A stretch of 64,000 nucleotides of DNA from Bacteroidales bacterium (GTDB taxonomy: Bacteria > Bacteroidota > Bacteroidia > Bacteroidales > UBA3824), in contig JAFPYR010000112.1 in the NCBI GenBank assembly GCA_017412115.1, positions 21,405-85,404 on the forward strand, given 5' to 3'. A program made the translations under genes and the position numbers. This document shows, piece after piece, positions 1 to 8,676 of the stretch (position 1 is the first letter of the stretch; each line of letters opens with the position of its first letter). The notes under the pieces were generated by a model. The model was not told the DNA's origin, made no database searches, and worked only from the letters and a program-made list of their open reading frames with translations.

Positions 1-2
1 TC

Positions 3-848
3 TTGGTGGAGTTTAATCCGTTGAATATCAACATAACTTATCATCAGGACGAAATCGTTTATTCAGAGGATGGCAAAGGTGTAATTACAAAATCACTTGT
101 AAGGAAACATCCGGGGACGGTTGCTTTGGCAGCGGCTATCAAAAACCGTTATCATCACATCGAAACCGTTCCTCACCTTATTTGCGGCGGAATGTCAAAA
201 CAGGACATCGAAAATACACTTATTGATTTGAACTTTTTGGGTATTGAAAATATTTTGGCATTAAGAGGCGATGCTCCTAAAGGCAGCCGTTATTTTGTTG
301 CAGAAAAAAACGGACATCCGCATACCGATTCGTTGGTAAAACAAATAATTGATTTGAATAACGGTATTTATTTGGACAAGAATTTGAAAAACAACGACCG
401 TATGAATTTTTCTATCGGAGTTGCAGGTTATCCCGAAAAACATATCGAAGCACCGAATGATGATTATGATATGAAATACTTAAAGCAAAAAGTAGATGCC
501 GGTGCGCAATATATTGTAACACAAATGTTTTTCGATAACGAGAAATTTTTCTCGTGGGAGAAACGCTGTCGTGAAGCAGGCATTACTTGTCCGATAATTC
601 CGGCAATAAAACCAATTGGCAAACTTCGTGATATTCAAACGATTCCGCAGGTTTTTAATATTGATTTGCCTTCGGATTTGGTTTCGGCTTGTCTTAAAGC
701 GAAAGATGATTCTGAAATTTACAAAATCGGTATTGAATGGACGATTCAGCAGTCTAAAGACCTGATTGCGCACAAAGTTCCGTGCGTACATTATTTCAGT
801 GTCGGCAGAACGGAAAACGTCAGGGAAGTGGCCAAAGCGGTTTTTTAA
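3..848 (+). CDS. metF: methylenetetrahydrofolate reductase, 5'-truncated by the window edge
   Basis: MetF reduces 5,10-methylene-THF to 5-methyl-THF, the methyl donor for methionine synthesis, using FAD in the cytoplasm. The visible 281 residues match the family from the strand ending NITYHQDE onward, including HLICGGMSKQDIENTL, the NILALRGDAP strand and the QYIVTQMFFDNEKF segment that lines the FAD barrel. The open frame begins at the window edge with TTG GTG, which is not a convincing start. The family normally has about 35 more N-terminal residues, so the true start lies upstream. No clear hairpin terminator follows the stop; a 117-base AT-rich gap separates it from the next gene. The family call is secure; only the 5' end is unknown. 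Confidence 0.93.
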   Translation: MVEFNPLNINITYHQDEIVYSEDGKGVITKSLVRKHPGTVALAAAIKNRYHHIETVPHLICGGMSKQDIENTLIDLNFLGIENILALRGDAPKGSRYFVAEKNGHPHTDSLVKQIIDLNNGIYLDKNLKNNDRMNFSIGVAGYPEKHIEAPNDDYDMKYLKQKVDAGAQYIVTQMFFDNEKFFSWEKRCREAGITCPIIPAIKPIGKLRDIQTIPQVFNIDLPSDLVSACLKAKDDSEIYKIGIEWTIQQSKDLIAHKVPCVHYFSVGRTENVREVAKAVF

Positions 849-965
849 AAAAAAAGCCCTAAATATTATAAAGCGGTACATTGTTTGTTGAAAAAATATT
901 TATAAAAATTTTGGAAAAACAAAAAACATTTTTTAATTTTAACGGCTTGAAAATCGGATTTTGAC

Positions 966-3740
966 ATGAGAGATTTAATAAATAATTTGAGTATACGCAG
1001 CAAATTGCTTTTAGGCTTTTTTGTTGTTACCGCAATATTCTTTGTATTAGGCATTTACCAGTATAATGCGATTCAGGAGGTCAATCGTTGCAACGAGATT
1101 ATTACCTTTGCTAAAGATATGAATTCTACGGCAGCTCAGGTAAAATATCTTGTTACCAAAGATATGCTTGTGCTTAGAAATTTCAGTTTTGCCAAAAACG
1201 ACAAGGAATTGAAAGCACTTCATAAGGAGCATGTTGAATTTGTAGAAAAATTAGCCGGCATTTTCAATGATGTCGCAACTATTACTTCAAATCCTAATAT
1301 TGATCCTCTTATGAGGCATGATTTCAGGGATTCACTCAATTCCGTAAAAAAAATGTATAATTCAACGATTTGTGCCTCTTATCATCAGATTCATGTAAAT
1401 GCGCGAATGATTTTGAATCCCGGTGATTTAAGAAGTGTCATGCTCCAAAAAAACAAAAATAGGGAAGAGGCTTCTAACGAGAGGATGGAAATGTTGGATT
1501 CTTTGGGTCATCTTGTTATAAAAGGTACCGGCGGTGAAACTTCCGTTGAGGAGGCTACTCAAGCTTATTTGGCAGAGGTTATGGGCGAGCAGTCAAAACA
1601 TTATCAAACTGTAACCCGTACCGTAGCTCAGATTGACAAAGTTCTTACGATGATTGAATTGAAATCTAATGGCATTATAAATTCTGCGATGGAGTCTTCC
1701 TCTGCCGTTGGTGAGTCGAATATAAAAACTTTGGTTATATTCCTTCTTTTGGGCATTGCAGTTTCGATGATACTTGCTTTGTACATTTCGGGACTTATCG
1801 TAAAACCGCTCGGAAAATTGATGAAATATGCAAAACGTCTTTCCGAGGGTGAACTTCCTGAGTTCAAGGAGGAGGTTTATAACGATGAAGTCGGTCAGAC
1901 GGCTTATTCAATCGAACAATTAACTATTGGTCTTCAGAAAACTTCGGAATTTGCCCACGCTATTGGACAAGGCGATTTCAGCTCTAATTATCAACCGCTT
2001 TCCGACAAGGACGTTTTGGGTAACTCACTTCTTAATATGCGTAAATCACTTCAAAACGCTCAGAAGGAAGAAGACAAACGTAAATCAGAGGATATTCAAC
2101 GAAATTGGACGACGGAAGGTCAGGCATTGTTTGCTGAAATTTTGCGTCATCACACTGATGATATCAAAGAACTTTCCGATGATATTATGGTTAATCTTGT
2201 TAAATACGTTAAGGCTAATCAGGGCGGAATTTTCTTCTATCAGGATCAAGACCCGAACGATGTTTATCTTGAATTGCTTTCGGCATACGCTTACAACCGT
2301 AAAAAGTTTATCAAAAAGAAAATTCATATCGGCGAAGGACTTGTCGGAGCTTGTGCTCAAGAGAAATACACTATTTATTTAACGGATATTCCGGACGATT
2401 ACATTGAAATCGAATCTGGTATCGGTTCAGCTAATCCGAAATCATTGTTGATTGTTCCGCTAAAAATCGAAAACGACATTCTCGGCGTTATTGAATTGGC
2501 ATCTTTCAATGAGATGAAAGATTTTGAAATCGAATTGGTTGAAAAAATTGCCGAATCTATTGCCGCAACACTTTCTACTGCACGTATTAACACTAGAACT
2601 GCCGAACTTCTTGAACAGTCAAATTCTAAGACTCAAGCGATGAAAGATCAGGAGGAGGAGATGAGACAGACTATCGAGGAGATGGAAGCAACTCAAGAGG
2701 AAAGTATGAAGCGTGAGGACGATTTCTACCGTGAACTCAAGGAAATGGAGGCTATTAACCGCACGCTCGAACAGCAGACAACTCTTCAGGATACTGAAAT
2801 TGAGCAGTTGAAAAGCAAGTATATCGCTGCTAATCAATTGGTTAAAGAGAGAGAAACCTTTGAAACCAATCTTTACGGTATAATTTCAGCGGCTATTATC
2901 ACAACGACTGACGACGGTAATATTTTGTATGTTAATGACTTGTTTGTAAGTCTTTTGGGTTATAAATCCGCTGAGGTTTTGGGTCGTAGCGTTTATAACG
3001 TTTTGGACTTTAAGTCGGGTGAAACGGAAATGGCAAAAGCACTTCAAGCCGAATTTGGAAATATTGTTAATACTAAGGGGCGTGAGGTGAAGGTTTATTC
3101 TAAGGAAGGTAAACCGCTTTTGTTCTGGCTTTCGGTAACTGCGAATATTTTCAATACGAAGGTTGTTTATGCGTTGGTTCTCAACGACTTGTCAAAACTT
3201 TCGGAGGAAAGGGCAAAATCAAGATCTTACGAAGAGGAAATGCTTACCGCTAAGTTTGAACTTGAAAACAAAACCGAAATTTACGAAGATCTTTTGGTTA
3301 AAAATAAAATTGAACTTCCGGGACTCGATCAGGAATACACTTTATTCTATTTTGAAGATTACCGTATCGGTCTTAATATTATTGATATGCAGACCAAAAA
3401 ATGGTTTGAGGCTATTAACAAACTTTACGGTGATTTCAAGAGAAAAACTTCTCAAAAAATTGCATTGCAGTCTTTGGACGAGTTGATTGACTATTCTGGT
3501 TATCACTTCGGTTTTGAAGAGAAGTATTTGAAAGATTTCAATTATCCTCATTACGATGAGTTCAAATATACTCATGATCAATTCCTTGGAACTTTGCAGG
3601 CTAACAGAGCTAACTTTGCCGAGGGTGAGTCAATATCGTTGATTAAGATAATTATTTTCATGAAATCATGGATGTCTTCCTACAGGTCAATGTTAGACGA
3701 GGATTTCGTTAAGATGTTTAAATCTAACGGTTTGGCATAA
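966..3740 (+). CDS. membrane sensor protein: HAMP, GAF, PAS and degenerate hemerythrin domains
   Basis: A 924-residue signalling protein. Visible order: a membrane helix at about 14-31, an extracytoplasmic helical-bundle region, a second helix at about 252-274, a HAMP segment (IVKPLGKLMKYAKRLSEGE), a GAF domain at about 400-545, a long acidic coiled coil at about 550-635, a PAS domain at about 640-755 and a C-terminal domain at about 795-920 with hemerythrin spacing. There is no histidine kinase, GGDEF or phosphatase domain, so any output must pass through a partner. In the hemerythrin part only H847, E851, H870 and D911 of the seven expected iron ligands remain; the other positions are T810, F866 and Y906. 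It converges on a SpoIIE phosphatase gene, a possible partner by inference only. A hairpin terminator follows at 3791-3816. Confidence 0.75.
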   Translation: MRDLINNLSIRSKLLLGFFVVTAIFFVLGIYQYNAIQEVNRCNEIITFAKDMNSTAAQVKYLVTKDMLVLRNFSFAKNDKELKALHKEHVEFVEKLAGIFNDVATITSNPNIDPLMRHDFRDSLNSVKKMYNSTICASYHQIHVNARMILNPGDLRSVMLQKNKNREEASNERMEMLDSLGHLVIKGTGGETSVEEATQAYLAEVMGEQSKHYQTVTRTVAQIDKVLTMIELKSNGIINSAMESSSAVGESNIKTLVIFLLLGIAVSMILALYISGLIVKPLGKLMKYAKRLSEGELPEFKEEVYNDEVGQTAYSIEQLTIGLQKTSEFAHAIGQGDFSSNYQPLSDKDVLGNSLLNMRKSLQNAQKEEDKRKSEDIQRNWTTEGQALFAEILRHHTDDIKELSDDIMVNLVKYVKANQGGIFFYQDQDPNDVYLELLSAYAYNRKKFIKKKIHIGEGLVGACAQEKYTIYLTDIPDDYIEIESGIGSANPKSLLIVPLKIENDILGVIELASFNEMKDFEIELVEKIAESIAATLSTARINTRTAELLEQSNSKTQAMKDQEEEMRQTIEEMEATQEESMKREDDFYRELKEMEAINRTLEQQTTLQDTEIEQLKSKYIAANQLVKERETFETNLYGIISAAIITTTDDGNILYVNDLFVSLLGYKSAEVLGRSVYNVLDFKSGETEMAKALQAEFGNIVNTKGREVKVYSKEGKPLLFWLSVTANIFNTKVVYALVLNDLSKLSEERAKSRSYEEEMLTAKFELENKTEIYEDLLVKNKIELPGLDQEYTLFYFEDYRIGLNIIDMQTKKWFEAINKLYGDFKRKTSQKIALQSLDELIDYSGYHFGFEEKYLKDFNYPHYDEFKYTHDQFLGTLQANRANFAEGESISLIKIIIFMKSWMSSYRSMLDEDFVKMFKSNGLA

Positions 3741-3790
3741 AAACACAACGACTTCTATTCATAAAAAGAAAATTTGATTTAAATATATAA

Positions 3791-3822
3791 AAAGCCGTCC
3801 CTATCGGGGCGGCTTTCTTTTT
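3791..3822 (+). terminator. intrinsic terminator after the GAF/PAS sensor gene
   Basis: An 11-base stem (AAAGCCGTCCC, 3791-3801, with GGGGCGGCTTT, 3806-3816) closes a four-base loop and is followed by a T-rich run. One G-T pair is needed. It lies 50 bases after the sensor stop codon and about 90 bases from the convergent SpoIIE gene end. Confidence 0.85.
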
Positions 3823-3914
3823 TAAAACAAAACTAAATTTATCTATTATAAAAAAAATATAAAAAGGTGATTGTTAAAAACTAAATTATTTTTTTCAAAA
3901 AAGTGAATCTTTCT

Positions 3915-5927
3915 TTATATTTCAATACCCATAACAGTGATGTCATCTCTTTGAGAGCATACACCTTTGAAAGCCTCTAAGTCGCTCCAAATGTAATCTC
4001 TTTGTCTTGACATTTCAAGGTTTACGGAGTCATGAAGTACCGCTACAAGCCTTTTAGTGCTGTAACGTTTGCGTTCGTAATTGTTTTGATCGCCTATACC
4101 GTCAGAGGCCATATAAATTCTGTCGCCTTTGTGGATTTCGATTTCATGGTCTTCAAATTTTACGGTAGACTCTATGTTTCTGAACTTTCCGCCAACTTCT
4201 CTGCGGGCAGTTTTATAAGTTTCTATTCTGTTTTCCTCTTTTATGTAATGATAAACCGGAAATTTAGCACCCTCGTATGTGAGGTGATATTTTTTGTCGG
4301 CAGTTGTCTTCTCGATTTTACAAATCGAAGCCTCCATGCCGTCGTTGCTTTCTGTTTCGTGCTGCCTAAGCGAACTCCTGATGGCTTTGTTTAATTCTTC
4401 TAGAATTTCTGCCGGTGAAGTGATTTTTCTTTGTTTAACAATTTGGTCAAGCAGATTGATTCCTATCAAACTCATAAATGCTCCCGGTACGCCATGTCCC
4501 GTACAATCTATAACACCGTAAATGAAAGTTTCTTTCTCCGAAGTTATTTTTTGTCCGTACCAATAAAAATCTCCGGAAACAATGTCTTTCGGACGGTATA
4601 TTATAAAGGCGTTGAAATAATTGTTCAAATCCTGTTCCAAAGGTAAAGCAGCTTTCTGAATCGTTTGAGCGTATCTTATCGAACCCAAAGTTACTTCTTT
4701 GCTTATTCTTAACTGTTCGTTGATTTGTGTTAAATGCGAGGCTTGCGACTCAAGTTCTTCTTTTTGTGCGTTGATTTCCGCATTTTTTTCGTTCAACATT
4801 CCTGTCTGTCTTTGGGTTTTGAACAAAAAATGAATGACCGTCAGCAGCAGCAAAACAACCAAAACTAATCCGATAACCATTCCGTATATCGTTCTGGTTT
4901 TGCTTGTTAAGGTCGCATTAAGAACATTGAGCGTATTACTTTGATTGATAATTCTGTCTTCTTGTGTTTTGCTCATCATCATCTGACCGTAAAGTCCGGG
5001 CGCGTTGTTGCGGTCTATTTGAACCGTGTTGAGCGATATGATTTTATCAACGGGTTGATGTTTCAAAATCATTTCGGCAGTTTTTATAGCCTCTTCATTA
5101 CCGTCAGGATAGAGAAATGTCGCATTTATTTTACCGTCAACGACGGCTTTAATTCCGCCGAATTCACCCGCAGCACCGTCAGTTCCGATAATGGTAATGG
5201 AATCGGTATTAACACCTAAACTGTCAAGTGCTTCCCATGCTCCGATTGCCATATCATCGTTATGAGAGTAAATGACATTGCATCTTCCGCCGTTGAGCCA
5301 AAATTCTTTTACTTTTGCTCTTGCTTTTTTCTTGCTCCATTCGCAATACAAATCGCCTATGTGCTTAAATTTTACCGAATCAATGGTTTGGTTGAATCCT
5401 CTGCCTCTGTCAATGGAGGCTGTTGCGCCTTTTTGTCCGTGAATTTCAAGGATTTGACCTTTGCCATTATGTAATAAGTTCAAATATTCAGCGGCTTTAG
5501 CTCCGATAATGGAGTTGTCAGCTCCGATAAAACACGTATAATCGTTACTTTCTGTCTTTCTGTCAATTAAAATAACGGGTATTCCGCTGTGATAAATCAG
5601 TGAAACTATTTCGGTTAATGAATCGGCTTCGTTGGGCGAAACCATCAGTAAATCAACTTTTTCTTTATAAACGAGGTCCTCTATGTCTTTTATTTGTTTG
5701 CTATTAGAATTTTCTCCGTCGGTTATAATCAGATCTATGTTTCCTCTAAGGGCTGCATTTACTTTAATACTGCGGTTCATCTGTAAACGCCAAAACGTAT
5801 CGAAGGCGCATTGCGACAAACCAATTTTAAATTCCTTCTTCACCTCTTTTTCTTCGCATCCGTGAAGGACAAAAAAAAGCGGCATCAGTACAATCGTAAT
5901 TATAATATAGACATCCTTTCTTGACAT
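3915..5927 (-). CDS. periplasmic sugar-binding-protein-like sensor fused to a SpoIIE/PP2C phosphatase
   Basis: A 670-residue protein. The N-terminus has a membrane segment ending in HGCEEK, so lipoprotein-like processing or a signal anchor is possible. Residues about 33-320 resemble the ribose/LacI-type periplasmic binding fold (KIGLSQCAFDTFWRLQMN, VDLLMVSPNEADSL, IPVILIDRK, NVIYSHNDDMAIGAWEAL, IIGTDGAAGEFGGI). A membrane helix follows at about 348-368, then a coiled coil, then a SpoIIE-type PP2C domain (RYAQTIQKAALP, YRPKDIVSGDFYW, DCTGHGVPGAFMSLIG, GDRIYMASDGI, QRDDITVMGIEI). Known SpoIIE domains dephosphorylate STAS-type anti-anti-sigma factors. Here ligand binding outside would be coupled to a cytoplasmic phosphatase, where Bacteroidetes relatives normally carry a histidine kinase. 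The gene is divergent from the protease/repeat cluster, with a 140-base shared intergenic region. Confidence 0.85.
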   Translation of the reverse strand: MSRKDVYIIITIVLMPLFFVLHGCEEKEVKKEFKIGLSQCAFDTFWRLQMNRSIKVNAALRGNIDLIITDGENSNSKQIKDIEDLVYKEKVDLLMVSPNEADSLTEIVSLIYHSGIPVILIDRKTESNDYTCFIGADNSIIGAKAAEYLNLLHNGKGQILEIHGQKGATASIDRGRGFNQTIDSVKFKHIGDLYCEWSKKKARAKVKEFWLNGGRCNVIYSHNDDMAIGAWEALDSLGVNTDSITIIGTDGAAGEFGGIKAVVDGKINATFLYPDGNEEAIKTAEMILKHQPVDKIISLNTVQIDRNNAPGLYGQMMMSKTQEDRIINQSNTLNVLNATLTSKTRTIYGMVIGLVLVVLLLLTVIHFLFKTQRQTGMLNEKNAEINAQKEELESQASHLTQINEQLRISKEVTLGSIRYAQTIQKAALPLEQDLNNYFNAFIIYRPKDIVSGDFYWYGQKITSEKETFIYGVIDCTGHGVPGAFMSLIGINLLDQIVKQRKITSPAEILEELNKAIRSSLRQHETESNDGMEASICKIEKTTADKKYHLTYEGAKFPVYHYIKEENRIETYKTARREVGGKFRNIESTVKFEDHEIEIHKGDRIYMASDGIGDQNNYERKRYSTKRLVAVLHDSVNLEMSRQRDYIWSDLEAFKGVCSQRDDITVMGIEI

Positions 5928-6067
5928 ATTTTAGAACCGTGTTTTCGATTATTTGCGCACGTAAATTTAGAAAATAAAATGCGAACAAACAAATTTTTTT
6001 ACGCATAAAAATTTTATAAAAACAAAAATTAGCATTACATTAGCGGCAGTATTTTTATTAGAAACCT

Positions 6068-8593
6068 ATGACTGCAAAAAAAGTAATATATTCGGCACAA
6101 ATGTCCGATTATCGTCCAGTAATATGGTACGGACGTCCTGTTTTGGACAGATATTCAATGCTTTATGAAGTTTTGAAAGACGGTTTGGGCGTTGAATATG
6201 CAGAATTTTTAAGCGAACCGCTCCTTAATTTCACAAAAGCGAATTGGCTTAGCGGTTATGTATCTTCGGGAGTCGAGTTTACAAAATTAAACCTTGATAA
6301 ACAGGAGTTTATACGTGTAAAACTTCAGGAGATGATTCTGAAAATTAAGGATTATGCCTTAAAATTGAAACTCTCAGAAGAACCCGTTCAAAAGGAACTC
6401 GGCGAATTGTTGGAACTTGCCGTTGAGGTTCCCGGTCTTGAAAACGTTATTGTTGAGGACAACAAAATTGTCCTTGTGGCTTGGGGTTGTACTTCCGAAA
6501 AAAGCTTTAAGGAGAATTTTAAACTCGAAACCAAAATTCAAAAACCTATTGCTCCGGCAATAACTTTAACTGATACGCCTCAACAGTCTGAAAGAAAGGA
6601 AGATACAACTGACGAAAAGAAAGAAAGTCAGACTCCTGACAGCGGTAAAACTTTCTCGGAGAGTTCTTCAGAAAATAATACCGTGCCCCCTGAAAGGGAA
6701 ACTCCGACCGTTATTCCTTCCGTAACACCGCCCGTAAACGAGCCTCCGAAAAATGAAAACACAGGTAAGAAAGGTTTACCTTCATGGCTTTGGTTTTTGC
6801 TTGGTGCGTTGATGATGTTTTTGATTTTGTTTATTTTAAGGAATTGTTTCGGTAATGATACGAAAGTTGTTGATAACAAGCAAGATGAAAACAAACAAGA
6901 AGTTATCATTGGTGATGACAAACAAAAACGTGATGAGATAATTCATGAAATTTTGCCCGAGGATCCTAACATTATTCCGCCGGTTGATGAGTCAAAAATT
7001 ATTACCGACCCGGAAGACCCCGGAAAGAGAAAAATCTTTTCTGATAAGGTTAATATCGCGATTGCAAAGGGCGTAAAATTGGAGGATTTTGCAATCAGTC
7101 TTCATCAAGCTTACGGTGAAAATCTTAAAATCGTTTATTACGACACCGTTATAAATTTAATGCAAGTTCAGACTCCGGAAGGCGAATTTAAGCAATGGAT
7201 TGATACTTTAAAGAAATTTACAAATGTGAAACTTGCCTTTTCCAACGCTATTTTTGAAAACGGCAAAACCCGCCCGCAAGATCCTGATTTTAAGAATCAA
7301 GTGAAGTCTTGGTATTTTAACGAGGTTGAGGCTTATAATGCTTGGGATATTTCAGAAGGTGATTCTTCCGTTATTGTGGCTATTGCTGACAACGGTTTTG
7401 ACCTTTCTCACCCTGAGTTTCAAGGCAAAATCGTTAATCCTTATAATGTTACGACCGGAGAAAGAACTGTCGGACTTTGTGGCGGCGAAGGAAACGACCA
7501 CGGCACGCACGTTGCTGCAACGGCTTTGGGTAATTCCGAAAATTCAAAAGGACTTTGCGGTATTGCTCCTAAATGCAAATTTATGCCTGTTCAAATTGCT
7601 GATGCACAGGGTAATATGCAATCAATCAGCGTTGTGGCGGGCATTCTCTACGCCATTCATCACAACGCATCAATCGTAAATCTTTCAATCGGAACTTATT
7701 TCGATGATGATGTTGTTTCATTACCGAAAAATCAGCAGTTGGAACTATCTGAAACTTATTGCACTGACGAAAATATTTTTTGGAACGATTTGTTTCAGTT
7801 TGCTTTGGACGAAAATGTCGTTTTGGTAATTGCAGCGGGAAATCAGAATATCGTAACGGGAATCGACCCTTTTGCCCGAAGTGAAAAAGCTCTTATTGTT
7901 TCGGCTTATCAAAAGGCGGCAAAGGTGAAAGCGGATTTTTCTAATTTTGGAAAATACGCTAATATTTCAGCACCGGGCGTTAAAATTTATTCGGGCATAC
8001 CGGGAAATCAATTCGGATTTATGGACGGAACGAGTATGGCAAGTCCTATCGTTGCCGGTGCGGCGGCTCTTATGAAATCAAAATATCCCGAAATGAAGGC
8101 TAAGGATATAATTGCAGCTCTTATTAACACTGCAAAGCCTCTTAATTCTACGCCTCAAATCGGACCTTTGCTTCAAATCGAAAAAGCATTGAAAAATCCT
8201 TATGGCGGTTCACTTTTGAATATTCCCGACGGGTCAAAGGATATTAAATTCGCTGTCGGAAAATGGAAATCCACAACGAGTCTTGTTAATTCCGATAACA
8301 ATTCTATCGAAGTTAATATTTATTTCGACATTAAGCAAGATGGTTCGGGGACGGTTATTTATCGTGAAAGCGACGGCAACGAGTTCAAAGCTCCGCTTGA
8401 AATTACTTTTGCTGACGGAAAACTCTTGATGAATCAAAAGCAAAACGCCGTGAACGCCAAGGAAAGCCGTTTTTATGACCCGTGCACTTATTCTTGCACG
8501 CAAAATCCTACCTCAGGAATAGCTGGTTGTGTTGCTCAATGGACGCAGGACAACTCTTTAACTGATTTTAATATGGTTAAAACGGATTTTTAA
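6068..8593 (+). CDS. membrane-tethered subtilisin-like (S8) serine protease with a novel N-terminal domain
   Basis: An 841-residue first gene of a four-gene cluster. Residues 1-155 are an unrecognised domain shared with the next two genes (LSEPLLN, later VEVPGLENV and VLVAWG). A polar linker rich in E, K, T and P leads to one membrane helix at about 239-259 (WLWFLLGALMMFLILFIL). After a charged linker comes an inhibitor-I9-like propeptide region at about 325-400 and a peptidase S8 domain at about 415-715. The catalytic residues are all present: D441 (IADNGFD), H478 (NDHGTHVAATA), the oxyanion N592 (AAGNQN) and S656 (GTSMASPIVAG). A beta-rich tail of about 90 residues follows. With no signal peptide before residue 239, the simplest topology is N-terminus in the cytoplasm and protease outside. 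The substrate is unknown. Confidence 0.88.
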   Translation: MTAKKVIYSAQMSDYRPVIWYGRPVLDRYSMLYEVLKDGLGVEYAEFLSEPLLNFTKANWLSGYVSSGVEFTKLNLDKQEFIRVKLQEMILKIKDYALKLKLSEEPVQKELGELLELAVEVPGLENVIVEDNKIVLVAWGCTSEKSFKENFKLETKIQKPIAPAITLTDTPQQSERKEDTTDEKKESQTPDSGKTFSESSSENNTVPPERETPTVIPSVTPPVNEPPKNENTGKKGLPSWLWFLLGALMMFLILFILRNCFGNDTKVVDNKQDENKQEVIIGDDKQKRDEIIHEILPEDPNIIPPVDESKIITDPEDPGKRKIFSDKVNIAIAKGVKLEDFAISLHQAYGENLKIVYYDTVINLMQVQTPEGEFKQWIDTLKKFTNVKLAFSNAIFENGKTRPQDPDFKNQVKSWYFNEVEAYNAWDISEGDSSVIVAIADNGFDLSHPEFQGKIVNPYNVTTGERTVGLCGGEGNDHGTHVAATALGNSENSKGLCGIAPKCKFMPVQIADAQGNMQSISVVAGILYAIHHNASIVNLSIGTYFDDDVVSLPKNQQLELSETYCTDENIFWNDLFQFALDENVVLVIAAGNQNIVTGIDPFARSEKALIVSAYQKAAKVKADFSNFGKYANISAPGVKIYSGIPGNQFGFMDGTSMASPIVAGAAALMKSKYPEMKAKDIIAALINTAKPLNSTPQIGPLLQIEKALKNPYGGSLLNIPDGSKDIKFAVGKWKSTTSLVNSDNNSIEVNIYFDIKQDGSGTVIYRESDGNEFKAPLEITFADGKLLMNQKQNAVNAKESRFYDPCTYSCTQNPTSGIAGCVAQWTQDNSLTDFNMVKTDF

Positions 8594-8676
8594 ATAAAAA
8601 TTTGTTTTATGACAAAAAACTTTGTAATTTAGCATTTTGAAAATATCAAAAACCAAACAGTATATATAATTAAAAA

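Noticed and set aside
5928..6067. Strong promoter for the protease/repeat cluster
   Set aside because: Only partial matches such as TACATTAG were found; not good enough to list as a feature.
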